The notes: generated by a model from the sequence alone, not told the origin. Shown: positions 1-9,703, counted from the stretch's first letter. The stretch: DNA of 64,000 nt from UMGS1474 sp050946775 (GCA_050946775.1 JBMNVL010000001.1:5411-69410), one strand, 5' to 3'. Numbers and translations are program-made.

Positions 1-2
1 CG

Positions 3-281
3 ATGCTGTCCTATCTGTCCAACACCATGTCGTTTTTGCGGGTGGGCGCCTTCGTGCTGGTCCACGCCGGGATGATGATGGCCGTCTTCGCGCTGGCCGA
101 TCTGTTCGGGCCATTCGGGGCGACGGTGACGGTGGTGATCGGCAACGCGCTGGTGATGGTGATGGAGGCGACGCTGGTCGCCATTCAGGTGATGCGTCTG
201 GAATTTTACGAGATGTTCAGCCGGTACTACAACGGCGACGGACAGATCTTCACGCCCTTGTCGGCTCAGGCCGATTCGTGA
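3..281 (+). CDS. V-type ATP synthase subunit I, C-terminal end (partial)
   Basis: This is the 3' end of a gene that begins before the window; position 3 is only the first in-frame ATG seen. The 92 residues hold two hydrophobic helices and end in EFYEMFSRYYNGDGQIF, the usual C-terminal pattern of the V/A-type ATPase 100-kDa-like subunit I, the membrane stator that forms the ion half-channels against the K ring. It is the first gene of a K-F-E-A-B-D series, which supports the call. The start and the N-terminal cytoplasmic arm cannot be seen. Confidence 0.85.
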   Translation: MLSYLSNTMSFLRVGAFVLVHAGMMMAVFALADLFGPFGATVTVVIGNALVMVMEATLVAIQVMRLEFYEMFSRYYNGDGQIFTPLSAQADS

Positions 282-307
282 TAACGTCAATTCAAAAACG
301 GAGGTAA

Positions 308-754
<447 letters not shown>

Positions 755-772
755 CCTCCGGAGGCGAGACGG

Positions 773-1081
773 ATGCGCTTTTTTCTGATCAGCGACAACG
801 TGGATACCCAGGTGGGGATGCGTTTGGCGGGGATCGAGGGCGTGGTGGTGCACGAGGAAAGCGAGGTGCGCCGGGCGCTGACCGACGCCATGGAACAGCC
901 CGACGTGGCGGTCATTTTAATGACCGCGCCGCTGACGGCGCTTTGCCGGGAGCTGGTGGACGATCTCAAGCTCCATCGCGCCCGGCCGCTGATCGTCGAG
1001 ATCCCCGACCGGCACGGCAACGGCCGCGCCGCCGATTCCATCACCCGCTACGTGCGGGACGCGATCGGGATCAAGATGTAA
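773..1081 (+). CDS. V-type ATP synthase subunit F
   Basis: A 102-residue small central-stalk subunit (ATP-synt_F family) that links the rotor to the catalytic head. The sequence begins with the typical strand MRFFLISDNVDTQVG, continues with an alternating alpha/beta pattern and ends in RYVRDAIGIKM, the helical tail that inserts into the A3B3 core. Its length matches the family (about 100 residues). It starts 18 bp after subunit K behind GGAGG and lies between K and E, so the operon context and sequence agree. Confidence 0.92.
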   Translation: MRFFLISDNVDTQVGMRLAGIEGVVVHEESEVRRALTDAMEQPDVAVILMTAPLTALCRELVDDLKLHRARPLIVEIPDRHGNGRAADSITRYVRDAIGIKM

Positions 1082-1093
1082 GGAGATACCGGT

Positions 1094-1696
1094 ATGATCG
1101 ACAACGATAAAAAGACCGCCAAATTCATCGAGGCGATCACCGCCTACGCGCAGCAGCAGAGTCAGCATATCCACCGGGAGGTGGAGGCGTACAAGGCCGA
1201 GCGGCTGGCGAAGGCGGAGCGGCAGGTGATGGCGGAATCCGCCCGGCTGATCCGGGGGGAACGGGAGAACGCCGGCAACCGGCTGCGGCAGGAGCTGGCC
1301 GGACGGGAAGCCGACCGCCGGGCCGGGCTGATCCGCGAGCGGCAAAAGCGGATGGACGAGGTGTTCGCCGACGCCCGCCGGGAGCTGCTGGCCTACACCG
1401 CCACCCCGGCGTACGCCGACTGGCTGGCGGCGTCGCTGAGGGAAATGGCGGCGGCGCTGCCGGGCGAGGGTACGGTCTTTTACCTGTGCGAGCGGGACAA
1501 AGAGCGGATCCCGGCGCTGCAGGCGCTTTGTCCGGCCGGCTGCCGCTTTGAGGTGGCCGGGGATATCGCCATCGGCGGTATCCGGGGGATCCAGCCCGCG
1601 GCCGGCCTGCTGGCGGACGATACGCTGGATACCCGGCTGGAGGAGCAGCGGGACTGGCTGATGGAGAGCATGGGACTGACCATCCAGCCGGTGTAA
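1094..1696 (+). CDS. V-type ATP synthase subunit E
   Basis: A 200-residue peripheral-stalk subunit. Residues about 5-100 form a long charged helix rich in Glu, Arg, Lys and Ala, expected to pair with a G/H-type partner, and the C-terminal 90 residues form the mixed globular domain that binds the catalytic head (ending VAGDIAIGGIRGI and an amphipathic tail). The length fits the family. It lies 12 bp after subunit F and 13 bp before subunit A. No separate G/H subunit gene is visible in the window, so its partner is presumably upstream. Confidence 0.88.
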   Translation: MIDNDKKTAKFIEAITAYAQQQSQHIHREVEAYKAERLAKAERQVMAESARLIRGERENAGNRLRQELAGREADRRAGLIRERQKRMDEVFADARRELLAYTATPAYADWLAASLREMAAALPGEGTVFYLCERDKERIPALQALCPAGCRFEVAGDIAIGGIRGIQPAAGLLADDTLDTRLEEQRDWLMESMGLTIQPV

Positions 1697-1709
1697 GAAA
1701 GGAACGCGT

Positions 1710-3467
1710 ATGAACACGACGATATACGGGATCAACGGGCCGGTGGTCACCATTCAGGGGGCGACGGGTCTGGCGATGATGGATATGGTGCTGGTCGGCC
1801 ACGAGCGGCTGGTGGGCGAGGTGATCGGCGTCACCGCCGACAAGACCACCATCCAGGTCTACGAAAACACCACCGGTCTGCGGCCGGGCGAGCCGGTGGA
1901 GTCTACCGGCGGCCCGCTGTGCGCCACCCTGGGTCCGGGGATCCTCGACAATATTTACGACGGCATCGAGCGGCCGCTGCGGGCGCTGGCCGGGCAGTCG
2001 GGGGATTTTCTCTCCCGGGGCGCGTCGGTGGCGGCGCTGGACGGGGAAAAGGTCTGGCAGGTGACGCTCACCGTTCAGCCGGGCGACCGGCTGGAGCCGG
2101 GCGACGTTTACGCCACCTGTCCCGAGACCGCCGTCATCACCCACCGCTGCATGGTGCCGCCGGGAGTGGCCGGCACCGTGACGGCCGTCGTGCCAAACGG
2201 CGGCTACCGGGTGAACGACACGGTGGTTACCCTGACCGACGACAAGGGGAAGGAGCGCCCGCTGACGCTGTGCCAGCGCTGGCCCATCCGCACCCCACGG
2301 CCGGTCCAAAAACGGCTCTACGCCAACACCCCGCTGATCACCGGTCAGCGGGTGATCGACACCCTGTTCCCGGTGGCCAAGGGCGGCGCCGCCGCCATTC
2401 CCGGCGGATTCGGCACCGGCAAGACCATGACCCAGCACCAGCTGGCCAAGTGGTGCGACGCCGATATCATCGTCTACGTCGGCTGCGGCGAGCGGGGCAA
2501 CGAAATGTCCCAGGTGCTGGAGGAGTTTTCGAGTCTGATCGACCCCAAATCCGGCCGGCCGATGACCGACCGGACGGTGCTGATCGCCAACACCTCCAAT
2601 ATGCCGGTGGCGGCGCGGGAAGCGTCGATCTATACCGGTATCACCTTGGCGGAGTATTACCGCGATATGGGGTATCACGTCGCCATTATGGCCGATTCCA
2701 CCTCCCGGTGGGCGGAAGCCCTGCGGGAAATCAGCGGCCGGCTGGAGGAAATGCCGGCCGAGGAAGGATTTCCGGCCTATCTGCCCTCCCGGCTGTCGGC
2801 CTTTTACGAACGGGCCGGGATGATGCAGACGCTGGGCGGTCAATCCGGCAGCGTGACCATCATCGGCGCGGTGTCGCCCCAGGGCAGCGATTTTTCCGAG
2901 CCGGTCACCCAGAACACCAAGCGGTTCACCCGCTGCTTCTGGGCGCTGGACAAGGCGCTGGCCTACGCGCGGCATTATCCCGCCATCAACTGGATGGATT
3001 CTTACAGCGAGTACGTGGGGGATCTGTCCGCCTGGTACGCCGAAAACGTCGGCGAGGATTTTACCGCCTGCCGGGGAAAGATCGCCGCGCTGCTGCAGGA
3101 AGAAAGCAAGCTGATGGAGATCGTCAAGCTGATCGGCTCCGACGTGCTGCCCGACGACCAGAAGCTGGTCATCGAGACGGCGCGGGTGATCCGGGTGGGC
3201 TTTTTGCAGCAAAACGCCTATCACAAAGACGATACCTTCGTTCCGCTTCAAAAGCAGCTCAAAATGATGCGGGTGATCCTGCGGCTGCACCGGGCGGCGT
3301 CGACGGCGGTGGCCGCCGGAGTGCCGCTCAGCCGGATCGTGGGATTGGGACTGTTCGACAAGGCGGCGCGGATGAAATTCGACGTGCCCAACGATCAGCT
3401 CGACCGGCTCGACGGGATGATCGACGAGATCGACGACAAGATCCGCGGCCTGGTGCAGGCCGACTGA
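1710..3467 (+). CDS. V-type ATP synthase catalytic subunit A
   Basis: The 585-residue catalytic subunit that hydrolyses or makes ATP in the V-type complex. It has the N-terminal beta-barrel, the family-specific bulge domain, and the P-loop GGFGTGKT at residues 232-239, followed by the conserved [11 protein letters not shown] and [15 protein letters not shown] motifs. The C-terminal helical domain ends normally. The start ATG follows AAAGGAACGCGT and is the first residue of the usual family N-terminus ([10 protein letters not shown]). It is encoded just before subunit B, as in all such operons. Confidence 0.97.
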   Translation: MNTTIYGINGPVVTIQGATGLAMMDMVLVGHERLVGEVIGVTADKTTIQVYENTTGLRPGEPVESTGGPLCATLGPGILDNIYDGIERPLRALAGQSGDFLSRGASVAALDGEKVWQVTLTVQPGDRLEPGDVYATCPETAVITHRCMVPPGVAGTVTAVVPNGGYRVNDTVVTLTDDKGKERPLTLCQRWPIRTPRPVQKRLYANTPLITGQRVIDTLFPVAKGGAAAIPGGFGTGKTMTQHQLAKWCDADIIVYVGCGERGNEMSQVLEEFSSLIDPKSGRPMTDRTVLIANTSNMPVAAREASIYTGITLAEYYRDMGYHVAIMADSTSRWAEALREISGRLEEMPAEEGFPAYLPSRLSAFYERAGMMQTLGGQSGSVTIIGAVSPQGSDFSEPVTQNTKRFTRCFWALDKALAYARHYPAINWMDSYSEYVGDLSAWYAENVGEDFTACRGKIAALLQEESKLMEIVKLIGSDVLPDDQKLVIETARVIRVGFLQQNAYHKDDTFVPLQKQLKMMRVILRLHRAASTAVAAGVPLSRIVGLGLFDKAARMKFDVPNDQLDRLDGMIDEIDDKIRGLVQAD

Positions 3468-3487
3468 CGAAACAGGGATGTGAGCGT

Positions 3488-4924
3488 GTGGTTATTGAAT
3501 ATGTGGGCGTGAAGGATATCGCCGGGTCGCTGATCGAGGTGGACGGGGTGAAAAACGCCTCGTTCGACGAGACGGTGACCATCCGGCTGGACGACGGATC
3601 CACCCGTGCCGGGCGGATCGTCGAGCTGGCGGGTGAGCGGGCGATCATCCAGGTGTTCGAGGGTACCGCCGGCATATCGCTGGACAATACCCGTACCCGG
3701 CTGGAGGGACATCCGGTGGAAATGCCGCTGTCGCCCGAGCTGCTGGGGCGGATCTTCGACGGCGCCGGACGCCCGATCGACGGACTCGGCCCGATCTATG
3801 CCAAGACCCGCCGGGACATCAACGGCTCGTCCATCAACCCGGTTTCCCGGATTTATCCCCGCAACTATATCGCCACCGGCATTTCCTCCATCGACTGCCT
3901 GATGACCCTGATCCGGGGGCAAAAGCTGCCCATTTTCTCGGGTTCGGGTATGCACCACAACGAGCTGGCGGCGCAGATCGTCCGCCAGGCCAAGATCGCC
4001 GACAGCCGGGACCAGGAATTCGCCGTGGTGTTCGCCGCAATGGGGGTCACCAGCGACGTGGCGGATTATTTCCGCCGCAATTTCGAGGCCGGCGGCGTGC
4101 TGGGCAAGGTGGCGATGTTCCTCAATCTGTCCAGCGATCCGGTGATCGAGCGGATCCTGACTCCTCGCTGTGCGCTGACGGCGGCGGAATACCTCGCCTT
4201 TGACTGCAATATGCACATTTTGGTGATCATGACCGATATGACCTCCTACGCCGAGGCCTGCCGGGAATTTTCCTCCTCCAAAGGGGAGATCCCCGGGCGA
4301 AAAGGGTATCCCGGTTATATGTACTCCGATCTGGCGTCGCTGTATGAACGGGCGGGTATGATCCGCTCGAGCAGCGGCTCGGTGACCCAGATCCCGATCT
4401 TGACCATGCCCAATGACGACATCACCAACCCGGTGCCCGATCTGACCGGCTACATCACCGAAGGGCAGATCGTGCTGGACCGCGGGCTGGACAACCGGGG
4501 GATCTATCCGCCGGTGTCGGCGCTGCCGTCGCTGTCCCGGCTGATGAAGGACGGCATCGGCGAGGGCTTTACCCGTGCCGATCACGCGGCGGTGGCCAAC
4601 CAGTTGTTCGCCTGCTATGCCCGGGTGCAGGACGCCCGGTCGCTGGCGTCGGTGATCGGGGAGGAGGAATTATCGGCCACCGACAAAAAGCTGATGGCCT
4701 TCGGGCGCCGGTTTGACGAGGAATTCATCCGCCAGGGGGAAAACGTCAACCGCACCATCGACCAGACGCTGGATCTGGGATGGCGGCTGTTGTCCACCCT
4801 GCCGCGGGAGGAGCTGGACCGGATCGACGACAAGCTGCTCGACGAGCATTACCGGCCGGAGCCGGACGTGGCGGATCCCGAGGCGGTCAAGGCCGCCGAG
4901 GACGCCGAAAACGAGGAAGAATAG
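3488..4924 (+). CDS. V-type ATP synthase regulatory subunit B
   Basis: The 478-residue non-catalytic subunit that alternates with A in the head ring. I chose the GTG at 3488, preceded by AGGGA at about 9 bp, because it gives the normal N-terminus ([10 protein letters not shown]); the open frame continues upstream only because of an overlap with subunit A in another frame. Recognisable motifs are [31 protein letters not shown] (the degenerate P-loop of B subunits), [12 protein letters not shown] and [14 protein letters not shown]. The tail is acidic. A 210-bp gap with a dispersed repeat separates it from subunit D. Confidence 0.96.
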   Translation: MVIEYVGVKDIAGSLIEVDGVKNASFDETVTIRLDDGSTRAGRIVELAGERAIIQVFEGTAGISLDNTRTRLEGHPVEMPLSPELLGRIFDGAGRPIDGLGPIYAKTRRDINGSSINPVSRIYPRNYIATGISSIDCLMTLIRGQKLPIFSGSGMHHNELAAQIVRQAKIADSRDQEFAVVFAAMGVTSDVADYFRRNFEAGGVLGKVAMFLNLSSDPVIERILTPRCALTAAEYLAFDCNMHILVIMTDMTSYAEACREFSSSKGEIPGRKGYPGYMYSDLASLYERAGMIRSSSGSVTQIPILTMPNDDITNPVPDLTGYITEGQIVLDRGLDNRGIYPPVSALPSLSRLMKDGIGEGFTRADHAAVANQLFACYARVQDARSLASVIGEEELSATDKKLMAFGRRFDEEFIRQGENVNRTIDQTLDLGWRLLSTLPREELDRIDDKLLDEHYRPEPDVADPEAVKAAEDAENEEE

Positions 4925-4974
4925 GCGCCGCGGGCAAACGCTATCCCTACGGGTTGCCGTCGGCTGTCGCCATC

Positions 4975-5095
4975 GCGCCTGCCGATCCAGCCCCTTTACA
5001 CAAGGGGGCCACACATCGCCCGAAGAATCGTTTATCGTCATCCCGCGGGCAGATGATATCCGTGTCTGCGGCACGCGGACGGCTATCTAACGTCT
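4975..5095. repeat. Dispersed intergenic repeat inside the V-ATPase operon
   Basis: The gap between subunits B and D holds an approximately 120-bp element. Its AGCCCCTTTACACAAGGGGG hairpin resembles one near 63890, and the following stretch (CCCGAAGAATCG, TCGTCATCCCGC) matches the complement of 44020-44070. It probably arrived by insertion and lies within the transcript, where its hairpin could affect expression of subunit D. No coding potential was seen. Confidence 0.7.
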
Positions 5096-5119
5096 AACGT
5101 CTAATATCTAACGTCTAAA
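5089..5119. repeat. Short tandem repeat of TCTAACG-like heptamers
   Basis: Four imperfect units (TATCTAACG, TCTAACG, TCTAATA, TCTAACG) run directly up to the AAAGGAGGTGA ribosome site of subunit D. Such direct repeats suggest slippage or the scar of the repeat insertion next to them. Confidence 0.6.
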
Positions 5120-5134
5120 AGGAGGTGACGGTCG

Positions 5135-5752
5135 ATGGCCGATCAGGTGTTCGCCACCAAGGGCAACTTGATCCAGACCCGCAAATCGCTGCAGCTGGCG
5201 ACGCTGGGGTTTGAACTGCTGGATCGCAAACGCAACGTGATCGTGCGGGAGATGATGGCGCTCATCGACCGCGCCGCCGTGCTGCAGACCAGAGTCGACA
5301 CCGCTTACGCCGACGCCTATCTGGCGCTGCAGCGCGCCAACGTGATGCACGGCCTGTGCGCCGACGTGGCGGCCGCCGTGCCGGTGGAAACCGGTCTGCG
5401 GCTGAGCGGGCGAAGCGTGATGGGGGTGGAGATCCCGCTTTTGGAGCTGCAGGAAACGCCGCCGTCGCTCAGCTACGGCTTTATGTTCACCGGCCCAAGG
5501 GTGGACGAGGCGTACATCCGCTTTGACGAGGTCAAAAAACTGACGGTGGAGCTGGCCGAGGTGGAAAACAGCGTTTACCGGCTGGCCACGGCGGTCAACA
5601 AGACCCAAAAACGCGCCAACGCGCTGAAAAACATCATCATTCCCCGGCTGACGGCGACGGTGAAATTCATCTCCGATTCGCTGGAGGAAAAGGAACGGGA
5701 GGAATTCTCCCGTCTGAAGGTGATCAAGGAACAAAAGAAACGCCGCAGATAA
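5135..5752 (+). CDS. V-type ATP synthase subunit D
   Basis: A 205-residue central-stalk subunit forming the long coiled-coil rotor shaft. The N-terminus (TKGNLIQTRKSLQLATLGFE) and the C-terminus (RVNALKN-like segment reading KRANALKNIIIPRL, then a basic tail KEQKKRRR) are the two helices that pair in the shaft. Length is normal. The ATG is preceded by AAAGGAGGTGACGGTCG, a strong ribosome site that may compensate for the repeat-filled gap after subunit B. It ends the ATPase gene series. Confidence 0.94.
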   Translation: MADQVFATKGNLIQTRKSLQLATLGFELLDRKRNVIVREMMALIDRAAVLQTRVDTAYADAYLALQRANVMHGLCADVAAAVPVETGLRLSGRSVMGVEIPLLELQETPPSLSYGFMFTGPRVDEAYIRFDEVKKLTVELAEVENSVYRLATAVNKTQKRANALKNIIIPRLTATVKFISDSLEEKEREEFSRLKVIKEQKKRRR

Positions 5753-5794
5753 ACCGTCCGGGCGAGGACACACTGGACTATGGGAGGCGAGACG

Positions 5795-6739
5795 ATGAAC
5801 AACAACCGCAAAATCGTGCTGGTGGGTACCGGCATGGTGGGGATGAGCTTTGCCTACGCCGCGCTCAACCAACGGGTGGGCGACGAGCTGGTGCTCATCG
5901 ACCTCGACCGCAAACGGGCCGAGGGCGAGGCGATGGATCTCAACCACGGTCTGGCCTTTTCGGGCGCGTCGATGAAGATCTCCGCCGGAGACTACGCCGA
6001 CTGCGCCAACGCCGACATCGTGGTGATCTGCGCCGGCGTGGGGCAAAAGCCGGGTGAAAGCCGGCTGGAGCTGCTTCAGCGCAATACCCAGGTGTTTCGC
6101 TCCATTGTGGAGCCGGTGGTGGCGTCGGGGTTTGCCGGGATCTTTTTGGTGGCCACCAACCCGGTGGACATCATGACCCGGGTCACCTACGAGCTGTCGG
6201 GCTTCAACGCCAACCGGGTGCTGGGCACCGGCACCTCGCTGGATACCGCCCGGCTGCGATATCTGCTGGGCGAGTATTTCGGGGTGGATACCCGCAATAT
6301 GCACGCCTACGTGATGGGCGAGCACGGCGACAGCGAATTCGTTCCCTGGTCGCAGGCGATGCTGGCCACCCGGTCGGTGGTGGATCTGTGCCGCGACGAG
6401 GAACGCTATCGCCGGGAGGATCTGGAGACCATCAGCTGTGAGGTGCGCGAAGCGGCGCAAAAGATCATTCTGGCCAAAAAAGCGACCTATTACGGGGTCG
6501 GGATGGCGATCACCCGCATCGTAAAGGCGATCCTTTACAACGAGAACAGCGTGCTGACGGTGTCGGCGCGTCTGCGGGGCGAATACGGGCAAAAGGACGT
6601 TTTCGTCGGCGTGCCCTGCATCGTCAACCGGATGGGGGTCGACCGGATCCTCGAGGTGGGGCTGACCGACGAGGAGCTGGAAAAAATGGCGCATTCCTGC
6701 GCCGTTTTGCAGGAAAACTTCGACGGGCTGAAGCTGTAA
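5795..6739 (+). CDS. ldh: L-lactate dehydrogenase
   Basis: A 314-residue NAD-dependent enzyme that reduces pyruvate to L-lactate. The Rossmann motif GTGMVGMSFAYA lies at the start; the active-site loop AGVGQKPGESRLELLQRN has Gln where malate dehydrogenases have Arg; VATNPVDIMT and GTSLDTARLR follow; the catalytic histidine is H177 in MGEHGDSE. I place the start at 5795 rather than at the in-frame ATG at 5780, because GGGAGGCGAGACG then serves as the ribosome site. It follows the ATPase operon by 42 bp and ends at a strong terminator. Confidence 0.95.
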   Translation: MNNNRKIVLVGTGMVGMSFAYAALNQRVGDELVLIDLDRKRAEGEAMDLNHGLAFSGASMKISAGDYADCANADIVVICAGVGQKPGESRLELLQRNTQVFRSIVEPVVASGFAGIFLVATNPVDIMTRVTYELSGFNANRVLGTGTSLDTARLRYLLGEYFGVDTRNMHAYVMGEHGDSEFVPWSQAMLATRSVVDLCRDEERYRREDLETISCEVREAAQKIILAKKATYYGVGMAITRIVKAILYNENSVLTVSARLRGEYGQKDVFVGVPCIVNRMGVDRILEVGLTDEELEKMAHSCAVLQENFDGLKL

Positions 6740-6744
6740 GTCAA

Positions 6745-6775
6745 AAGGCAACCGCGCCGGCGGTTGCCTTTTTTT
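6745..6775 (+). terminator. Rho-independent terminator after ldh
   Basis: The stem AAGGCAACCGC pairs with GCGGTTGCCTT around a GCCG loop and is followed by T5, ending the ATPase-ldh transcript. Confidence 0.9.
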
Positions 6776-7019
6776 AACCGAAATCGTGGCGGACACCGCC
6801 GTTGCTGCCAATGGATTCCAGCACACAAACGATCTCTTCGATCTGTTCAAAGCATTCGGCATCCTCCGGATTTTCATCCTCCAAAATGGCTTTGATCCGC
6901 TCCAACGCGCGGTAACAAACGCCTTCGACCCGTCCGGTGAGCGCCATTTCATCCCGCAGCCATTCCGGCAGATTTTCCTGCCGCAGCAGTTGAGCGGTTA
7001 TGTCGTCAAATAGAGACAT
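6774..7019 (-). CDS. Small acidic protein of unknown function
   Basis: An 81-residue protein rich in Glu, Asp and Leu with predicted helical character (LPEWLRDEMALTGRVEG, then an acidic stretch with Cys residues). I do not recognise a family. A good ribosome site (GAGGTGATGCAGT before ATG) supports translation. It is divergently transcribed from an XRE regulator, and the 84-bp space between them contains nested palindromes, so it is likely a target of that regulator. A toxin-antitoxin or stress role is possible but not shown. Confidence 0.6.
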   Translation of the reverse strand: MSLFDDITAQLLRQENLPEWLRDEMALTGRVEGVCYRALERIKAILEDENPEDAECFEQIEEIVCVLESIGSNGGVRHDFG

Positions 7020-7038
7020 ACTGCATCACCTCACATAC

Positions 7039-7087
7039 AGTATACACAGTTTCTGTGTAAAAGCGATACACAAGTATTGTGTATACT
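7039..7087. promoter_or_regulatory. Nested palindromic operator between divergent genes
   Basis: Two dyads share ACACA half-sites: TACACAG-TTT-CTGTGTA at 7043-7059 and ATACACAA-GTA-TTGTGTAT at 7066-7084. The pair is itself symmetric: AGTATACACA at 7039-7048 is the exact complement of TGTGTATACT at 7078-7087. This is expected for cooperative binding of the adjacent XRE protein. Confidence 0.75.
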
Positions 7088-7102
7088 ATACTGGTGGCGG
7101 TG

Positions 7103-7339
7103 ATGTTTATGCAGCTGCGCATACGGGATTTGCGGGAAGACCGCGATTTGACCCAAGCGGATATGGCGGCGTTTTTGGGGTGCCGGCAACAAACCTATTC
7201 CCGCTATGAAAACGAACAGGCACAGCCCTCGTTGGAAACGCTGGCGCGCCTGGCGGCGTATTTCGGCACCAGCGTCGACTATCTGCTGGGGATCACCGAT
7301 GAGCCGCGCCCCTATCCTCCCGCGAAAAGACGCAGATAA
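7103..7339 (+). CDS. XRE-family transcriptional regulator
   Basis: A small helix-turn-helix DNA-binding protein (about 78 residues from ATG 7103; ATG 7109 is also possible). The lambda-repressor-like domain is complete: IRDLREDRDLTQADMAAFLGCRQQTYSRYENEQ, then SLETLARLAAYFGTSVDYLLG, with a short basic tail KRRR. An upstream in-frame ATG at 7079 lies inside the operator and is unlikely. It probably represses itself and the divergent 81-residue gene through the palindromes upstream. Confidence 0.85.
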   Translation: MFMQLRIRDLREDRDLTQADMAAFLGCRQQTYSRYENEQAQPSLETLARLAAYFGTSVDYLLGITDEPRPYPPAKRRR

Positions 7340-7343
7340 ACCC

Positions 7344-7377
7344 ATCCCGCCGGTGTGAAAACACCGGCGGGATTTTT
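7344..7377 (+). terminator. Terminator after XRE gene
   Basis: The stem ATCCCGCCGGTGT pairs with ACACCGGCGGGAT around a GAAA loop and is followed by T5. Confidence 0.85.
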
Positions 7378-7399
7378 GCTTTTTACGCCCATTGGCGGC

Positions 7400-7500
7400 G
7401 TGCCGTAGGGACGGATATTATCCGCCCGCCGACTATTGAACAAACCGGTGGCGGCACCGTAGGGGAGGGGTTTCCCCTCCCGCCAAACCGCACAAACCCG
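7400..7500. repeat. Dispersed intergenic repeat
   Basis: Modules CGTAGGGACGGATATTATCC and GTAGGGGAGGGGTTTCCCCT recur elsewhere in the window (near 43975, 44280 and 63835). The GGGAGGGGAAACCCCTCCC palindrome could act as a leftward terminator for the esterase gene that ends at 7508. Confidence 0.65.
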
Positions 7501-7507
7501 TGGCAGG

Positions 7508-8860
7508 TCATTGTTCCAGCCAGTCGGCCAGCTTCAGCGGGCCAAAGGCGGGGAGAGGCCGGCCGGCGGCGTCGGTGATATTGGCGTAACGGCCGTTGCC
7601 GAAATAATAGGACAGATACATCTCGCCCAGCTGATCCCGGGGAACCTCGTGATAGATCAGCGCCCGGCCGCCCATCAGTTCGATCCGGAAGATGCTCATG
7701 GTGTCGATCTGATCGGGCACGCGGGACAGGGCAAAGCCCGCCGGTACGCCGGGGGATCGCAGATCGCCGTGGACGTGATCGAAGGTGACCGCCAGCGTTT
7801 CCCCGAAGGTGTCGGGATCGTCGATCGCCCGGATGGAGGCCAGCGCCGGCGCCGGCAGGGACCGCAGTCCCCGCGGGTCAAAGCAGAGCCGGTACATACT
7901 TTCGGCGGCGTTTTCGCCCAGCCGCTCGTGGTACCCGGCCTGCAGATGGATGCCGTCGGCGTAATCGGCGTCGGTCACCGCCACCGTATCCAGCCGGTCG
8001 ATTTTTTCACTCAGCCGCCGCTGATGCTCCCGAATGGCGCTCCAGACCGCGTCTTCGGTCAGCGGCGTGTTGGTAAAGCGCCCGATCTGCACCTGCACGA
8101 AGGGCAATGCCGGGTCGCCGCAATCCCGCCGGAAGGCGTCCACCAGGGCGATCATCCGCTCGGTGAAACGGGCGGCGGCGTCGGGGTTGGCGTCGGAACA
8201 GCCCTGATACCAGAAGATCCCGGCCACGTGGCTGCCGCTCAGCCGAAACCGCTCGATGGTCATGGCGTAGAGCTTATCCGGCGCCTCGGGATCCCAGTCG
8301 CCCATGTTGGAGCCGCCCAGCGCACAGGGGATCACCCCTTGCGGCACGCCGGTGCGCCGGTACATCGCCCGGGCAAAATAGTAGCCCGGGCCGACGCCCC
8401 GCTCCTGTACCCCGCCGTGACCGGCAAAGTGGCGGGTCATAAAGGGATGGGGGTTGAGCCAGCCACGGTGCATCCGGGGCTCGGCCGGTTCCCAATGGGC
8501 GTTGTCAAAGGAAAACTGCCGCCAAAAGGGAAAAACCCGTACCCCGGCGGCGATATCCCGGTAATAGCCGACCCCTTCCATATTGGACTGGCCGCCCAAC
8601 AGCCAGACGTCCCCGACGTAGAGGTTATCGACGGTGACGGCGCCCTGATCGTCGGTCAGGGTGACGGTGTAAGGGCCGCCGATGGGGATGCCGGTCAACC
8701 AGAATACCCGGTGACCGTCCTCTACGCCGTCCTCCTCGATCCGGGCGTGAAAGCCCTCGACGGCGACGTCGCCGTCGGCGTCGGCCACAAACCGGCCGCG
8801 GCACAGTTCGCCGGTTCGGCCGATCACCATTCCCGGCAGCAATCCGTATACGATGTTCAT
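7508..8860 (-). CDS. Sialate O-acetylesterase-like SGNH esterase
   Basis: A 450-residue protein of the SASA/carbohydrate esterase type that removes acetyl groups from sugars. The N-terminal 80 residues form a beta-rich domain, followed by the nucleophile motif LGGQSNMEG with S92, an ALGGSNM-like block and ADGIHLQAGYHERLG, where the catalytic Asp/His pair is expected. No signal peptide is seen, so it may act inside the cell. It overlaps the psd stop by 4 bp and is the last gene of the leftward lipid block. Why an esterase is coupled to phospholipid synthesis is unclear. Confidence 0.8.
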   Translation of the reverse strand: MNIVYGLLPGMVIGRTGELCRGRFVADADGDVAVEGFHARIEEDGVEDGHRVFWLTGIPIGGPYTVTLTDDQGAVTVDNLYVGDVWLLGGQSNMEGVGYYRDIAAGVRVFPFWRQFSFDNAHWEPAEPRMHRGWLNPHPFMTRHFAGHGGVQERGVGPGYYFARAMYRRTGVPQGVIPCALGGSNMGDWDPEAPDKLYAMTIERFRLSGSHVAGIFWYQGCSDANPDAAARFTERMIALVDAFRRDCGDPALPFVQVQIGRFTNTPLTEDAVWSAIREHQRRLSEKIDRLDTVAVTDADYADGIHLQAGYHERLGENAAESMYRLCFDPRGLRSLPAPALASIRAIDDPDTFGETLAVTFDHVHGDLRSPGVPAGFALSRVPDQIDTMSIFRIELMGGRALIYHEVPRDQLGEMYLSYYFGNGRYANITDAAGRPLPAFGPLKLADWLEQ

Positions 8861-9702
8861 GTTCGATCCTCCCGTATTCCGATCTTTTCACCCATTTTCA
8901 CGACGGTTTCCAGCCCGTCGCGGGTGTTTTGCAGCAATTCCTCGTCGATGCGGGCGACGCCCTTTTTCAGCAGCAGCACCACGGTAGAGCCGCCGTATTC
9001 AAAGCGGCCTTTTTCCTCGCCCCGCTTGAAGGCGTCCACCGGGCGGTTGACGATCCGCCCCACCAGCAAAGCGCCGACCTCCACCTGCGCCGCGTCGGCG
9101 AAATGGGCGGTGCGCAGCACCGTGACGGCGCGGCAATTGCGTTTGTAGATATTGGCGTGGGACAGGGCGATGGGCTGCACCGTGTGGAGTACCCCGGGGA
9201 TGAACCGGGTTTTGCCGGCGGCGCCGTCGTCGAAAAAGGCGTAGCGGTGGTAATCGTCCACCGTCAGCCGGAAGATCAGGCACCAACCGCCCCCAAAAGC
9301 GTCCGCCAGCGCCGGATCGTCCAGCAGCTCGGCGGCGGTGTAGGGACTGCCCTTGATGGTAAACGCCGCACCGTCGTTCAGCGGATAGACCGACAGCTTG
9401 CTGTCGCAGGGCGCGCACAAATGGGTCGGATCGGGATCAAAGGGACGGCGCCCGGGGCGGATGCGGCGGGTAAAAAAGGCGTTGAAGCACCGCCAGTCCT
9501 CGACGACATACTCCCCGAGATCCACCCCGTTTTGGCGGATAAAGCGGCCGATCAGCGGCCGGGAGAGGCGGCTGTCGAGAAACCGTCCCGCCAAACGCGA
9601 CACCGCCGGGCGCACCATCCCCTTGAGGAGACAGCGCCCGACGGCGGTTTTATACAGAAAACGAAGGGCACCCGTTTCGGTCGCCCGTACGGTGGGACGC
9701 AT
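8857..9702 (-). CDS. psd: Phosphatidylserine decarboxylase proenzyme
   Basis: A 281-residue membrane-associated enzyme that converts phosphatidylserine to phosphatidylethanolamine with a pyruvoyl group made by self-cleavage. The cleavage motif is GGST within FEYGGSTVVLL, with the reactive serine at S239, leaving a short alpha chain as in the family. GVLHTVQPIALSHANIYKRN-like sequence upstream is typical. It starts 1 bp after the pssA stop and overlaps the esterase gene, so the three genes are probably translated together. Confidence 0.93.
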   Translation of the reverse strand: MRPTVRATETGALRFLYKTAVGRCLLKGMVRPAVSRLAGRFLDSRLSRPLIGRFIRQNGVDLGEYVVEDWRCFNAFFTRRIRPGRRPFDPDPTHLCAPCDSKLSVYPLNDGAAFTIKGSPYTAAELLDDPALADAFGGGWCLIFRLTVDDYHRYAFFDDGAAGKTRFIPGVLHTVQPIALSHANIYKRNCRAVTVLRTAHFADAAQVEVGALLVGRIVNRPVDAFKRGEEKGRFEYGGSTVVLLLKKGVARIDEELLQNTRDGLETVVKMGEKIGIREDRT

Positions 9703-9703
9703 C

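Noticed and set aside
1137..3290. Minus-strand open frame of 717 codons over the ATPase genes
   Set aside because: Antisense to well-identified E and A subunits.
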